Part shown: positions 27,847-36,989 of the stretch, in pieces
Layout of the letters: each line of letters begins with the position of its first letter
Numbering within the stretch: the first letter of the stretch is position 1
Assembly (NCBI GenBank): GCA_015655375.1
Contig: JAATFD010000036.1
Location: 186,001 to 250,000 of the forward strand
Reading direction: 5' to 3'
DNA length: 64,000 bases
Source: Actinomycetales bacterium
GTDB taxonomy: Bacteria > Actinomycetota > Actinomycetes > Actinomycetales > Actinomycetaceae
Position numbers and translations under genes: made by a program
The notes under the pieces: generated by a model
Seen by the model: the letters and a program-made list of their open reading frames with translations, nothing else
Databases searched by the model: none
Told to the model about the DNA's origin: nothing

Positions 27847-29085
27847 ATGGCAGTGAATCACATCCTGGCGATCGTCCTGGCGGGTGGCGAGGGAAAGCGA
27901 CTCATGCCCTTGACCAAGGACCGGGCAAAACCAGCAGTGCCCTTCGGTGGGCATTACCGCATCATCGACTTCGCGTTGTCGAACATGGTGAACTCCGGAT
28001 ACATGAAGGTCGTCGTGCTGACCCAGTACAAGTCGCACTCCCTCGACCGCCATGTCACACGAACCTGGTACATGTCGCCCTTGCTCGGCAACTTCGTCGC
28101 GCCCGTTCCGGCCCAACAGCGCCGAGGCCCCCACTGGTACCTCGGCAGTGCTGACGCGATCTACCAGTCGCTCAACATCGTTGATGATGAGAAGCCCGAT
28201 TACATCGTCATCATCGGGGCCGACAACATCTACCGCATGGACTTCTCCCAAATGGTGAGGTCCCACATCGAGTCGGGTTTGCCGGCCACGGTCGCCGGGA
28301 TCCGGCAGCCCGTCGAACTGGCCCCTGCACTCGGTGTCATTGAGGCCCGCAACGGAGTCGTCTCCGAATTCCTCGAGAAGCCGAAGACCGCGGAGGGTCT
28401 GCCGGACGACCCCATGAAGGTCCTTGCTTCGATGGGCAACTACGTCTTCACGACGAAAGACCTGGTGGCAGCCCTGCGCGCCGACGCCGTCGATGAGTCT
28501 TCCAAGCACGATATGGGCGGGAACATCATCCCGTGGTTCGTCGAGCGCGGACAGTGCGGGATCTATGACTTCAAGGACAACGACGTCCCCGGGTCGACCG
28601 AGCGCGACCGCAACTACTGGCGCGATGTCGGGACGCTGGACGCCTACTACGAGGCCAACATGGACCTCATCAGCGTCCATCCGATCTTCAACCTCTACAA
28701 CCACGACTGGCCGACGATGACACTCCTGGACGGGTCCCTTCCCCCGGCCAAATTCGTCTATGGCGACGAGCATTCCCGCATGGGTCACGCGGTGGATTCG
28801 TTCGTCTCCCTCGGCACGATCATCTCCGGCGGCGAGGTCTATCACTCGATCGTGTCTCCGGGCGTCTACGTCCACTCGTGGGCCCAGGTCACCGACTCCG
28901 TCGTCATGAACGACTCCCGCATCGGCCGCCACGCGATCGTCTCCAAGGCGATCCTCGACAAGGGCGTTGTCGTCGAGGAAGGTGCCGTCGTCGGTGTCGA
29001 TCTCGATCACGATCTGGAGCGTGGGTTCACGGTCACAGAGTCGGGGATCACCGTGGTTCCCAAGGGAATGGTGGTCTCGAAGTGA
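27847..29085 (+). CDS. glgC: Glucose-1-phosphate adenylyltransferase
   Basis: GlgC makes ADP-glucose, the glucan precursor. The 412-residue protein has the nucleotide-binding [13 protein letters not shown] at residues 11-23, the [11 protein letters not shown] segment, [21 protein letters not shown] and a C-terminal left-handed beta-helix with hexapeptide repeats. The regulatory lysine region FEEKPK appears as FLEKPK. The ATG at 27847 gives the family start; earlier in-frame codons precede the promoter. It is divergent from glgA and followed closely by serB. Confidence 0.96.
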   Translation: MAVNHILAIVLAGGEGKRLMPLTKDRAKPAVPFGGHYRIIDFALSNMVNSGYMKVVVLTQYKSHSLDRHVTRTWYMSPLLGNFVAPVPAQQRRGPHWYLGSADAIYQSLNIVDDEKPDYIVIIGADNIYRMDFSQMVRSHIESGLPATVAGIRQPVELAPALGVIEARNGVVSEFLEKPKTAEGLPDDPMKVLASMGNYVFTTKDLVAALRADAVDESSKHDMGGNIIPWFVERGQCGIYDFKDNDVPGSTERDRNYWRDVGTLDAYYEANMDLISVHPIFNLYNHDWPTMTLLDGSLPPAKFVYGDEHSRMGHAVDSFVSLGTIISGGEVYHSIVSPGVYVHSWAQVTDSVVMNDSRIGRHAIVSKAILDKGVVVEEGAVVGVDLDHDLERGFTVTESGITVVPKGMVVSK

Positions 29086-29089
29086 ATCG

Positions 29090-29995
29090 ATGGTGAGCGC
29101 AGACAGCCCGGTGATGTGTGCATGCTTGGTCTCCGAACAACCGATCGTCGTGCCGCCGGATCTGCCGGAAACAGCGGGGTTCCTTCACGGAACTGTTTCC
29201 CTGCATCGTGGACCCGAGGACGGTGCTGCGCCCGCTTGGCGTCTCGTCCGTCTCGTGGGAACGCCGCAACCGGGCCTCTCTCTGTCCCAGGTCCGCCAAC
29301 GCCTGGAGTCCACCCGCCTTGCTCCCGATGTGATCGTCCTTCCCACCGAACTCACGGGTTCCGTTCCCGGCCTCGTCGTCACCGACGTCGATTCGACGCT
29401 CATCGCCCAGGAAGTCATCGAGGAATTGGCGGCCCGCGCAGATGCCCGTGAGCAGGTCGCAGCGATCACCACTCGAGCAATGAACGGCGAGATCGATTTC
29501 GCCGAATCCCTGCGCGAGCGCGTCGCGACCCTGAAAGGCATTCCGCAGTCGATGTTCGCCGATGTCCTCGAGTCGTTGACGCTGACCCCCGGCGCGGCCT
29601 CGCTGGTCGACGCGGTTCACCGAGCCGGGGGGACCTTTGCCGTGGTCTCAGGTGGATTCGAGGAAGTCGTCGCACCCCTGTGCCGATCCCTGGGAATCGA
29701 CCACTGGGTGGCCAACCACCTCGAGTCCGAAGATGGCCTGTTGACCGGACGGGTCCTCGGAGAGATCGTCACCTCCGCCACGAAGGTTTGGAAACTCCGC
29801 GAATGGGCCGCTCAGCACGACGTGCCACTGGCGCGCACCCTCGCAGTGGGCGATGGGGCGAACGATGTGCCGATGATGCAGACCGCTGGGCTAGGCATTG
29901 CCTTCTGCGCGAAGCCCGCCGTGCGTGCCGAGGTCTTCGACACTCTGACCCTTCGCCGCCTCGACGTGCTCGTGGCCGTTCTGGGGTTGCACTGA
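29090..29995 (+). CDS. serB: Phosphoserine phosphatase
   Basis: SerB catalyses the last step of serine synthesis. The 301-residue protein has a variable N-terminal part and a HAD catalytic core: VVTDVDSTLIAQEV (nucleophile and acid/base aspartates), FAVVSGGFEEV, then GDGANDVPMM. An ATG at 29090 four bases after glgC is chosen; it has no strong ribosome site, so it may depend on glgC translation. It converges on the hexosaminidase gene. Confidence 0.93.
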   Translation: MVSADSPVMCACLVSEQPIVVPPDLPETAGFLHGTVSLHRGPEDGAAPAWRLVRLVGTPQPGLSLSQVRQRLESTRLAPDVIVLPTELTGSVPGLVVTDVDSTLIAQEVIEELAARADAREQVAAITTRAMNGEIDFAESLRERVATLKGIPQSMFADVLESLTLTPGAASLVDAVHRAGGTFAVVSGGFEEVVAPLCRSLGIDHWVANHLESEDGLLTGRVLGEIVTSATKVWKLREWAAQHDVPLARTLAVGDGANDVPMMQTAGLGIAFCAKPAVRAEVFDTLTLRRLDVLVAVLGLH

Positions 29996-30014
29996 GCGAC
30001 CTGATCGGCTCAGT
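29991..30014. terminator. Hairpin covering the two convergent stop codons
   Basis: ACTGAGC (29991-29997) pairs with GCTCAGT (30008-30014) around a ten-base loop. The left arm holds the serB stop codon and the right arm the hexosaminidase stop. As a symmetric structure between convergent genes it may act on both strands, though neither side has a T-tract. Confidence 0.55.
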
Positions 30015-31155
30015 CGCGCCAGTCGACACCCGGCGAACGGTGAAAGGCCAGGCCCTCGGCCGACCACTGCTCACCGAGATCCGCCACGTCCTCGCGGAAC
30101 GACTCCCATCGCCCGACGCCCGAGCCATTCCACGCAACGTCCGCGGCCGCGGCCAATCGCGGAAGGAGCATCGAGATCATCTCATCGAAGGTCCGGATCG
30201 TCTCGGTCCACACAGCGGCCTCGACGCCGACAATGGAAGCCGGATCGACTCCCCTCACGATGTCGGCCGGGTCCCATTCGAGGGCTCGCTGGAGTTCGAC
30301 CGTCCCGGCCCACGTCAGCCCAAGCCGGTCGCCCTCCGCGTACTTCATGTCGAGATAGATGTGCGAAGCCGGCGACATCAGAACACCAACCCCACGGTGC
30401 GAAGCCGCAGTGACCCCCTCGATTGACAGGTCGTCGGCCCACACCTGCTCGTCGCCCTGAGCCAACGAAAGCGGGTCAGCCCAGACCTGGACGATGTCGC
30501 CCGACTCCAGCAGGCCGGCGGCCTCCTGCCAGGCGATGACGCGCGCACCGGCATCGTGGACAACTCGGACCGCCATCCTGACGAGTTCCTCATATTCATC
30601 GCGAGGAGTCGCATGGGATTCATCCCCACCGATGTGGACCCAGCCCTCACCCATCTCGGCTGCCTGACCGAGGACGTCACGCAGGAAGGCTTCGGTCTCG
30701 GGAGCATCCACGTGCAAGGTGGAGAACCCCACGTCGATACCCGTATAGGCCTTGGGAGTCTCTCCGATGTTGAGGCCCGGAACCGCGTGCAGGGCGGCAT
30801 TCGTGTGTCCGGGAACGTCGATCTCGGGAATCAAGACGATTCCGCGATGGCGGGCGTGGTCCTGCAGGTGGCGCCAGTCCCGGAGCGTGTAGAACCCACC
30901 GGGGTCTCCGTCCACTGCGCCTGAGGACGATCTCCGGACGAGCTGCGGTCGCGCCGGGACTTCGATGCGCCATCCCTGGTCGTCGCTCAGGTGCAGATGG
31001 AAGCGGTTGAGTTCCAGGTCGGCCGCCAGGTCAATGAGCGTGTCAATGTCGTCGACAGCAAAAAAATGGCGAGCGACATCCAGACTGAGGCCCCGCCATT
31101 CATAGGCGGGGCGGCCGTCCGACTCTCGCGTGGATCCAGATGTGACCGCCGGCAT
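30010..31155 (-). CDS. GH20 beta-N-acetylhexosaminidase, cytoplasmic
   Basis: The enzyme removes terminal N-acetylhexosamine from oligosaccharides. The 381-residue protein shows RGLSLDVARHFF, HLSDDQGWRIE, LIPEIDVPGHT and the catalytic Asp-Glu pair in VHIGGDES. It lacks both a signal peptide and the N-terminal GH20b domain of secreted forms, so it probably acts on imported sugars inside the cell. AGGAGA precedes the ATG. It is divergent from the ROK regulator and close to the ROK kinase and sugar importer genes, which fits use of chitobiose-like amino sugars. Confidence 0.92.
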   Translation of the reverse strand: MPAVTSGSTRESDGRPAYEWRGLSLDVARHFFAVDDIDTLIDLAADLELNRFHLHLSDDQGWRIEVPARPQLVRRSSSGAVDGDPGGFYTLRDWRHLQDHARHRGIVLIPEIDVPGHTNAALHAVPGLNIGETPKAYTGIDVGFSTLHVDAPETEAFLRDVLGQAAEMGEGWVHIGGDESHATPRDEYEELVRMAVRVVHDAGARVIAWQEAAGLLESGDIVQVWADPLSLAQGDEQVWADDLSIEGVTAASHRGVGVLMSPASHIYLDMKYAEGDRLGLTWAGTVELQRALEWDPADIVRGVDPASIVGVEAAVWTETIRTFDEMISMLLPRLAAAADVAWNGSGVGRWESFREDVADLGEQWSAEGLAFHRSPGVDWRD

Positions 31156-31213
31156 CGTGATCTCCTGATGGTGAATCCGGTAGGTTGAAAGACGAAAGTG
31201 TTGAAGTCCTTTT

Positions 31214-31228
31214 GTAAATGTACTTTAC
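31214..31228. promoter_or_regulatory. Candidate ROK-repressor operator, GTAAA-N5-TTTAC
   Basis: A 15-base inverted repeat with perfect five-base arms lies in the divergent gap between the hexosaminidase and the ROK regulator. A related 15-mer lies upstream of the importer binding-protein gene (36921-36935). Its position overlaps a possible TACTTT -10 for the regulator, suggesting autoregulation. Confidence 0.5.
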
Positions 31229-31235
31229 TTGTCTC

Positions 31236-32387
31236 GTGTCGACAAAGGTTTTGCGAGCATCCGGGGCGGCCCAGCCTAAAGGGGCCCGCACGCACAACCG
31301 AGCGGCCGTTCTTCAGCAGCTCTTCCATTCCGGCCCCACCTCGCGAGCGCGTCTTGCCCGAGCGACTGGTCTGACTCGTGTCACTATCTCGACGCTCGTT
31401 GACTCCCTCTTGGAAGAGCGCGTCGTCACCGAACTCGGTCCCGAGGACCGCGGCGGCAAAGTCGGCAAAAGAGGAACAGTCGTCGGCCTGTCGACGCAAG
31501 ATTGGTGCATCGCCGCCATTGATCTGACTCGAGACGGCGACTTGTCGGGCGCGGTCTTCGACCTCACAGGAGGCGTCCTCGCTCGCGAGTCCTTGGACCT
31601 GCCACTCAAGCCTGGAGAGGAAGGCGTCACCACTCTCATCGAATTCGCGAGGACGTTGCTGGACAGCGCGGACCGCCCGCTCCTGGGGCTCGGGGTCTCC
31701 TCCCCCGGCATCATCGCTGCCGAGGGCCGAATCATCCAGGCTCCGAACCGCGGATGGTACGACCTTCCACTCGCCGATCGTCTCCACGAGGCTCTCGCAG
31801 TCGACGTCCACGTCGCCAACGACGCGAACACCTCAGCCCTCGCTGAATACACATTCGGAGGTGCCAGCGGCGACGGACTGCTGTCACTCGTTTTCGGGTC
31901 CGGCCTCGGTGCCGGACTCGTCGTCTCCGGAATCCTTCTGATCGGCGCACACGATGCCGTCGGGGAGATCGGACACGTCGTCGCCGTTGACGACCGCGAC
32001 GCCGGCACTCAGCTTGGTGCCCCGCGTGCCTGCGCCTGCGGTCGCTTTGGCTGCCTCGAGACGATTGCTTCCATCCCCGCGCTGCGTTCGGCAGTCTCCG
32101 GATTGTCCGAGGAAGAGACCGAGCATCACCTCGCGGCCGTTGGGCTTCGACTTGGTGAAATCCTTGCACCCGTCGTTGCCGCCCTCGATCTCACAGAGGT
32201 TGTCCTAGGTGGTCCCCGAGACCTGCTCGATGGATCGTTGCGGACCTCACTGGCTGAGGCCGTGCGCGACCGCACGTTGCCCTCCGTCGGGGATGCCCTG
32301 GCGGTTCGCATGTCGCCACTCAGCCACGATCGGGCTCTGTTCGGTGCGGCCGTCCTCGTCCTTCTGGGCGAGCTCGGAATCGCCTGA
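31236..32387 (+). CDS. ROK-family transcriptional regulator
   Basis: The 383-residue protein has an N-terminal winged helix (TSRARLARATGLTRVTISTLVDSLLEE) and a ROK sugar-sensing domain with ANDANTSALAEY, AVGEIGH and the zinc-type CACGRFGCLE motif. Such NagC/Mlc-like proteins repress sugar genes until ligand binds. The GTG at 31236 is preferred; an ATG six codons earlier would lie inside the candidate operator. Its neighbours suggest control of amino-sugar use. It is followed by the ROK kinase gene. Confidence 0.9.
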   Translation: MSTKVLRASGAAQPKGARTHNRAAVLQQLFHSGPTSRARLARATGLTRVTISTLVDSLLEERVVTELGPEDRGGKVGKRGTVVGLSTQDWCIAAIDLTRDGDLSGAVFDLTGGVLARESLDLPLKPGEEGVTTLIEFARTLLDSADRPLLGLGVSSPGIIAAEGRIIQAPNRGWYDLPLADRLHEALAVDVHVANDANTSALAEYTFGGASGDGLLSLVFGSGLGAGLVVSGILLIGAHDAVGEIGHVVAVDDRDAGTQLGAPRACACGRFGCLETIASIPALRSAVSGLSEEETEHHLAAVGLRLGEILAPVVAALDLTEVVLGGPRDLLDGSLRTSLAEAVRDRTLPSVGDALAVRMSPLSHDRALFGAAVLVLLGELGIA

Positions 32388-32425
32388 GAAAACGTGATCC
32401 GATCACACCAGGAACAGGACCACCG

Positions 32426-33448
32426 ATGAGACCTGCCGCTTCTGTCCCGACCGACGACGAGACGGCCGATACGCGATCACCCGGCGGACAGCCGGATCCG
32501 ACGACGGACGGCGTCCGCCCGTTCAGGCCCGACCGTCTCGTCATCGGGGTTGACGTCGGCGGCACCAAGACCTTCGCAGTGCTCTACGGTCCAGACGGGG
32601 TCCTCGCCACGCATCGGACTCCTTCTGTGCCTGGCGGTGAGGGCGTCGTACACGCAGTCGCCCATGTCGTCGAGGCTCTCTCGGCGCAGTCGGGAACTCC
32701 ACTTGAGAACGTCGATCGAATCGGCATCGGAATCCCCGGTGTCGTCGACCCGATCCGCGGCTGCGTCGCGTCAGCCGTCAATCTGGAGATCGGCGAGGAT
32801 CCCCTGCCCCTCGCCAGGCTGGTCAGCGCTTCCGTCGGAGTGGATGTCCACCTCGAGAACGACGTCAACGCCGCCGCCATCGGGTCCGCCCATGCGACGC
32901 ATACCGAGGGAGACGACACCGCGCTGATCGCCATCGGGACGGGGCTCGCTGCCGGATTCGTTCTCTCTGGCCGAGCGCGCGCAGGATTCTCCGGAGCCTC
33001 CGGCGAGATCGGACACGTCCCCTACGTCGCCGACGGACCCCTGTGTCGGTGTGGTCAACGCGGATGCCTCGAGCTCTATGCCTCCGGCTCCGCGATCGAC
33101 CGCCTCTGGCCGACACCACCCGGAATCCACAGCGCCGTCGCGTTGTTCGCCGCCGCAAGCAGTGATTCCCGGGCCCGCGAAGTCCGCGACACTTGGCTGA
33201 CGGCGCTGGCTCACTGCGTCCAGATCGTGGCGCAGACCGTCGACCCGCGATGGATCCTCATCGGGGGTGGAATTGCCGACGTTGGCGATCCGTTGATCGA
33301 CGGGTTGCGCCGGACGCTGCTGCTGCGCGGAGCAGCTTCACCGTTCCTCCAGCATCAACACCTTGAGGAAAGATGTCTGTTGGTCCCCGACTCCGCGGAT
33401 CTCACGCCACGCGGAGCGTGCCTGGCGGCACTTGGCACACCTGCCTGA
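32426..33448 (+). CDS. ROK-family sugar kinase
   Basis: The 340-residue protein has no DNA-binding domain. It carries the ATP-binding VIGVDVGGTKT, the catalytic-base segment ENDVNAAAIG, SGEIGH and the zinc motif CRCGQRGCLE. These are hallmarks of ROK kinases for glucose, GlcNAc or ManNAc. Given the GH20 enzyme nearby, GlcNAc kinase is the most likely role, but glucokinase cannot be excluded. It follows the regulator by 38 bases and converges on the permease genes. Confidence 0.88.
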   Translation: MRPAASVPTDDETADTRSPGGQPDPTTDGVRPFRPDRLVIGVDVGGTKTFAVLYGPDGVLATHRTPSVPGGEGVVHAVAHVVEALSAQSGTPLENVDRIGIGIPGVVDPIRGCVASAVNLEIGEDPLPLARLVSASVGVDVHLENDVNAAAIGSAHATHTEGDDTALIAIGTGLAAGFVLSGRARAGFSGASGEIGHVPYVADGPLCRCGQRGCLELYASGSAIDRLWPTPPGIHSAVALFAAASSDSRAREVRDTWLTALAHCVQIVAQTVDPRWILIGGGIADVGDPLIDGLRRTLLLRGAASPFLQHQHLEERCLLVPDSADLTPRGACLAALGTPA

Positions 33449-33557
33449 AGGACCACACGCCAAGGCAACCACCCCTTCGACGCAGCTCGCTCCACGAAGC
33501 CGCGAGACGACTTCATTCGAGGCACCCCGTGGCCTCCGTGTGCTCTTCTTCGCCTGT

Positions 33558-34424
33558 TCAGCCCTTGACGGCGCCCGCGGACATACCGGTGACAAGATTG
33601 CGCTGAATGATGAGGAAGAAGACCACCACGGGCAATGCGAAGAGCACCGACGCCGCCATTTGACCCCCATAATCCGTTCCGGACGTCGGAGTGTTGAATG
33701 ACACCAGCCAGACCGGCAGTGTGTAATGCGATGACTGCTTCATGAAGGTATAGGCGGTCACGTAGTCATTCCACGCGGAGATGAATCCGAAAATGCTTGT
33801 CGAGATCACGCCCGGAAGGACCATCGGGAAGAGCACTGACCGCAAGGTCCGCCAAGTCCCAGCACCATCGACCCACGCCGCTTCCTCGATCTCTTTGGGA
33901 ATGGCGAGAAAAAAGCCCCGCATCACCCAGATCGAGAACGGAAGAACGGCTGCCACGTACGCAAGGATCAGCCCCGAATATGTGTCCAGCATTCCGAGCC
34001 GGTTGAAAATCAAGAACTGTGGAATCAGCAGTGCGGTCCCGGGAAGCATTTGAACAATCAGGATCAGCACGAGGATCGTCCGACGGCCACGAAACCGGAA
34101 CCGGCTGAGCGCCGCTGAGGCGAAAAACGCCAGGACGATGGCGAAGACCACGGCCACCGACACGATGATCACAGAGTTCTTGAGGTTCGTGAGGAACGTC
34201 GTCTCCGTGATCGCCACGACGAAGTTATGAATTGTCGGATGACGGGGCCAGAACTCAGGAGTCGCCGACAGAATCTCGGAACGGGGCTTGAACGAGGTAT
34301 TGATCATCCAGTAGACGGGGAAGAACCACACGACACAGAAAATCACCGCGATCGCATTCGCACCGACATGCTTCCAGACACGGCGACGACGCCGCCCGCC
34401 CGCTCGGACAGACGCAGCGCTCAT
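33558..34424 (-). CDS. Sugar ABC transporter permease, MalG-type
   Basis: The 288-residue protein has about six membrane segments and the EAA loop EEAAWVDGAGTWRTL, which contacts the ATPase. The N terminus is short and basic. It is of the CUT1 carbohydrate-importer class. Its start overlaps the partner permease by four bases. No ATPase gene is present in the operon, so it probably uses a shared ATPase encoded elsewhere, as MsiK serves many importers in Streptomyces. Confidence 0.92.
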   Translation of the reverse strand: MSAASVRAGGRRRRRVWKHVGANAIAVIFCVVWFFPVYWMINTSFKPRSEILSATPEFWPRHPTIHNFVVAITETTFLTNLKNSVIIVSVAVVFAIVLAFFASAALSRFRFRGRRTILVLILIVQMLPGTALLIPQFLIFNRLGMLDTYSGLILAYVAAVLPFSIWVMRGFFLAIPKEIEEAAWVDGAGTWRTLRSVLFPMVLPGVISTSIFGFISAWNDYVTAYTFMKQSSHYTLPVWLVSFNTPTSGTDYGGQMAASVLFALPVVVFFLIIQRNLVTGMSAGAVKG

Positions 34425-35416
34425 AGGTCCTCACCAGATCTCAACAGATGACGCACATAGGCACCGGACAACGCAATGAGCAGGAGAGTCGTCACCACGG
34501 AGATCGCAGCACCCGTACCGATCTTGAAGTTCGTGAAGGCCGTCATGTACGTCCATACGCCCAACGTCGCCGTGGACGAGCCTGGACCGCCCTGAGTGAC
34601 CAGCCAGATCTGATTGAAGACGTTGAAGTCCCAGATCACCGAAAGAATCGTGATCAGCAGCAACGTCGGGCGCAAGAAGCTCAAAGTGATCGAGAAATAG
34701 ATCCGCCACTCTCCTGCGCCGTCAATCCGGGCAGCTTCTGCGTAAGCCGGATCAATCTGACTCTGAGCAGCGTAGGCCGTGAGTGCGATGAAGGGCACTG
34801 CTTGCCAGACGACCAGCAGCCAAATGCACGCCAAGCCGAGCAGCATGTTGTTCGACCATGACAGGTTCGTTGTGTCCCCGAAGATTCTCAGACGTGCCAG
34901 CAGCCAATTTACAACGCCGTAGCCAGGCTGGAAGAGCCAGTTCCAGACCTGCGAGGACGCGACGTTGGGCATACCCCACGCGAAGATCAGGACGATTGTG
35001 ACCACATAGCGCATGATCGTCGACAGCCTCATCATCAGCTCCGAGATCAACACACCGATGACGACCGATCCTGCCACGAGCGCAACGGTGAACCACAGAG
35101 TCAGTCCCAGGGCACGATAGAAGTCCATGTCGGAGAAGATCCGCGTGTACTGATCGAACCCAACCATGGAATACCGGCCGGTGAACAGCGTCTTCTGGCT
35201 GTAATTCGTGAACGAGGTGTAGATCAGGAAGACGATCGGAGCCCCGACGACGACCAAGATGACGATCCCGGCCGGTGAAACCATCCACAGTGGCGTCCAC
35301 CGGGAACCCGACCGCAATGGCTTGCGTCCTGCGTCTCGCGTCGGAGCGGGCGCCGCAGACCCCTGGCGCGTCGACTGTTGGGTCGGCGCGCCAGGAACCG
35401 TAGGAGATGAAGTCAT
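34421..35416 (-). CDS. Sugar ABC transporter permease, MalF-type
   Basis: The 331-residue CUT1 permease has a Pro/Ala/Ser-rich N-terminal tail, then about six membrane segments and the EAA loop YAEAARIDGAGEWRIYF. The ATG at 35416 follows the binding-protein stop by seven bases; longer starts would enter that gene. With the MalG-type partner and the lipoprotein it forms one importer. A substrate of short amino-sugar oligomers is inferred from context only. Confidence 0.92.
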   Translation of the reverse strand: MTSSPTVPGAPTQQSTRQGSAAPAPTRDAGRKPLRSGSRWTPLWMVSPAGIVILVVVGAPIVFLIYTSFTNYSQKTLFTGRYSMVGFDQYTRIFSDMDFYRALGLTLWFTVALVAGSVVIGVLISELMMRLSTIMRYVVTIVLIFAWGMPNVASSQVWNWLFQPGYGVVNWLLARLRIFGDTTNLSWSNNMLLGLACIWLLVVWQAVPFIALTAYAAQSQIDPAYAEAARIDGAGEWRIYFSITLSFLRPTLLLITILSVIWDFNVFNQIWLVTQGGPGSSTATLGVWTYMTAFTNFKIGTGAAISVVTTLLLIALSGAYVRHLLRSGEDL

Positions 35417-35423
35417 CGTCAGA

Positions 35424-36761
35424 TCAACCGTTGTTGAGAGCCTCGTTGACCGTCGAATCCCACTGCGAGGTGGCGTCCGCGACCGACTTCGATCCGGAAG
35501 CAATCGACTGGAAGAACTGCTTGATGCCAGGATCCTCCAGCTGCGCCCACCCGGCACTCGCCGGGGTGGCCTTCGAGTTCTTCGCGGCCTCGAAGAACGA
35601 CTTGTTGACGTCCGTCATCGTTGAAGATGCGGTCGCCTTGTCGATTCCCTCAGTGGAGTTCGGAACCCAGCCGTCGTTGCCGTAGATGTAGGTGTTCTGC
35701 ATGTCCGGGCTCGCAGCGATCTTGACCCACTGCAATGCGAGCTCTTGGTTCTGGCTCTTGGCTGCAATGCCCCAGTCCGAACCAGCGAGCATGACCGGCT
35801 GATCAGACCCGGAGGAGCCTGGCATCGCGAACGTTGCCACGGAGTCCTTCAGGGCCGCGTTTGCCTTAATGATCTGGGCGACGTCATTGGAGTTTCCAAT
35901 GACGGCCGACGACTTGCCATCCGCGAACAGCTGGTCCTGATCAGGCTCGTCGGTGTTGAGCGTGCGAGAAGCCTCCGAAGAATACGTGTTCTGGAATTCT
36001 TTCCATTCGTCAAGGCCCTTCTGGGACTCTGACGAACCGAAGCCAGACGTCCACTTGTCTCCCGACGCAGTTGCAAGATCGCCACCGGCGTCCCATATCC
36101 ATTGGATGCCTGAGTACCAGTACTGACCTGGCAAGTACAACGCCGAGAAGTCTGTTGAACTGTTGGCTGCCTTGATCTTGTCAAGGTCGGCCGTCAACTC
36201 GTCGTAGGTGGTCGGTGGCGTCGTGATGCCAGCGGCCGACCAAACATCCTTGTTGTAGATGACCGCACGGGCCCCGCCAAAGGACGGAACACCGTAGAGC
36301 GAGCCATCGATGGTGGCCGGATCGACGAGGCCAGCAAGCCAGGTCTGGCCCTGGGCGAGGTCATCCTTGTACTCGGTCAGATCGAGAAGTCCGCCATTGG
36401 CAGCGAACGTGGCAACCTGCGTGTTTCCAAGATCGAGCACATCAGGCGGAGTCGACGTCGACAGCGCCGTCGTGATCTTCGTGGCGATGTCTGCCCACGG
36501 CTGGGTCTCGACCTTGACTTCGGCCCCAGTCTGCTTGGTGAACTCAGCGTTGATGGCCGCAATCGTCTCATCCTTGAGATCACCATTCATTGCCCAGACA
36601 GTGATCGTCTGACCTGCTCCACTCGTTGCTGGGACTGCAGTCGTTGACCCAGATTCGGATCCGTCGGCGTCTTCCGAGCCTCCGCTCGAACAGGCAACGA
36701 GGCCCATCATCGTTGCAAGGGCGATCCCAGAGGCCGCCATCTTTCGTGTCCTGGTGTTCAA
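35424..36761 (-). CDS. Sugar-binding lipoprotein of ABC importer
   Basis: This 445-residue extracellular solute-binding protein delivers sugar to the two permeases. The signal is basic (NTRTRK), then hydrophobic, and ends in the lipobox LVAC, so it should be lipid-anchored. A Gly/Ser/Asp linker follows. The TTG at 36761 is preferred because AAGGAG stands six bases upstream; an upstream ATG would put extra residues ahead of the signal. The fold is that of the large CUT1 binding proteins (family 1). It leads the operon. Confidence 0.93.
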   Translation of the reverse strand: MNTRTRKMAASGIALATMMGLVACSSGGSEDADGSESGSTTAVPATSGAGQTITVWAMNGDLKDETIAAINAEFTKQTGAEVKVETQPWADIATKITTALSTSTPPDVLDLGNTQVATFAANGGLLDLTEYKDDLAQGQTWLAGLVDPATIDGSLYGVPSFGGARAVIYNKDVWSAAGITTPPTTYDELTADLDKIKAANSSTDFSALYLPGQYWYSGIQWIWDAGGDLATASGDKWTSGFGSSESQKGLDEWKEFQNTYSSEASRTLNTDEPDQDQLFADGKSSAVIGNSNDVAQIIKANAALKDSVATFAMPGSSGSDQPVMLAGSDWGIAAKSQNQELALQWVKIAASPDMQNTYIYGNDGWVPNSTEGIDKATASSTMTDVNKSFFEAAKNSKATPASAGWAQLEDPGIKQFFQSIASGSKSVADATSQWDSTVNEALNNG

Positions 36762-36920
36762 TGCGTCTCCTTGGGTGAAGCGCAACTGTGCGCGTGCCAA
36801 CGGTCATTGCCGGACGAGCCCCGCTCGGAAACGACAGAGCGGACAGGGAAAAGGACCTCTTCCCCACCCGCCCATCGTCCCGTTCGACGGCTACGTCTGT
36901 GGTATCTGCCTCATTCGTTA

Positions 36921-36935
36921 GTTAAGCATCCTTAC
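36921..36935. promoter_or_regulatory. Candidate second ROK operator upstream of the importer
   Basis: The 15-mer GTTAAGCATCCTTAC resembles the 31214-31228 site; read on the other strand it matches it at 10 of 15 positions, including most of both arms. It sits inside a wider inverted repeat, TTCGTTAG (36914-36921) with CTTACGAA (36931-36938), one mismatch. It lies about 160 bases before the binding-protein start. Confidence 0.45.
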
Positions 36936-36973
36936 GAAGACCTGTCAACGATGATCAAACTCAAGCTCGCGCC

Positions 36974-36989
36974 GTTGCAAAAACGCAAC
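36974..36989. promoter_or_regulatory. Inverted repeat GTTGC-N6-GCAAC
   Basis: Perfect five-base arms flank AAAAAC. The TTGC/GCAA form resembles LacI-family half-sites. It lies between the Nudix gene end (37047) and the importer promoter, so it may be an operator or part of the Nudix terminator. Confidence 0.4.

Noticed and set aside
27817-29010. Minus-strand open frame of about 400 codons opposite glgC
   Set aside because: Antisense shadow; glgC has all motifs.
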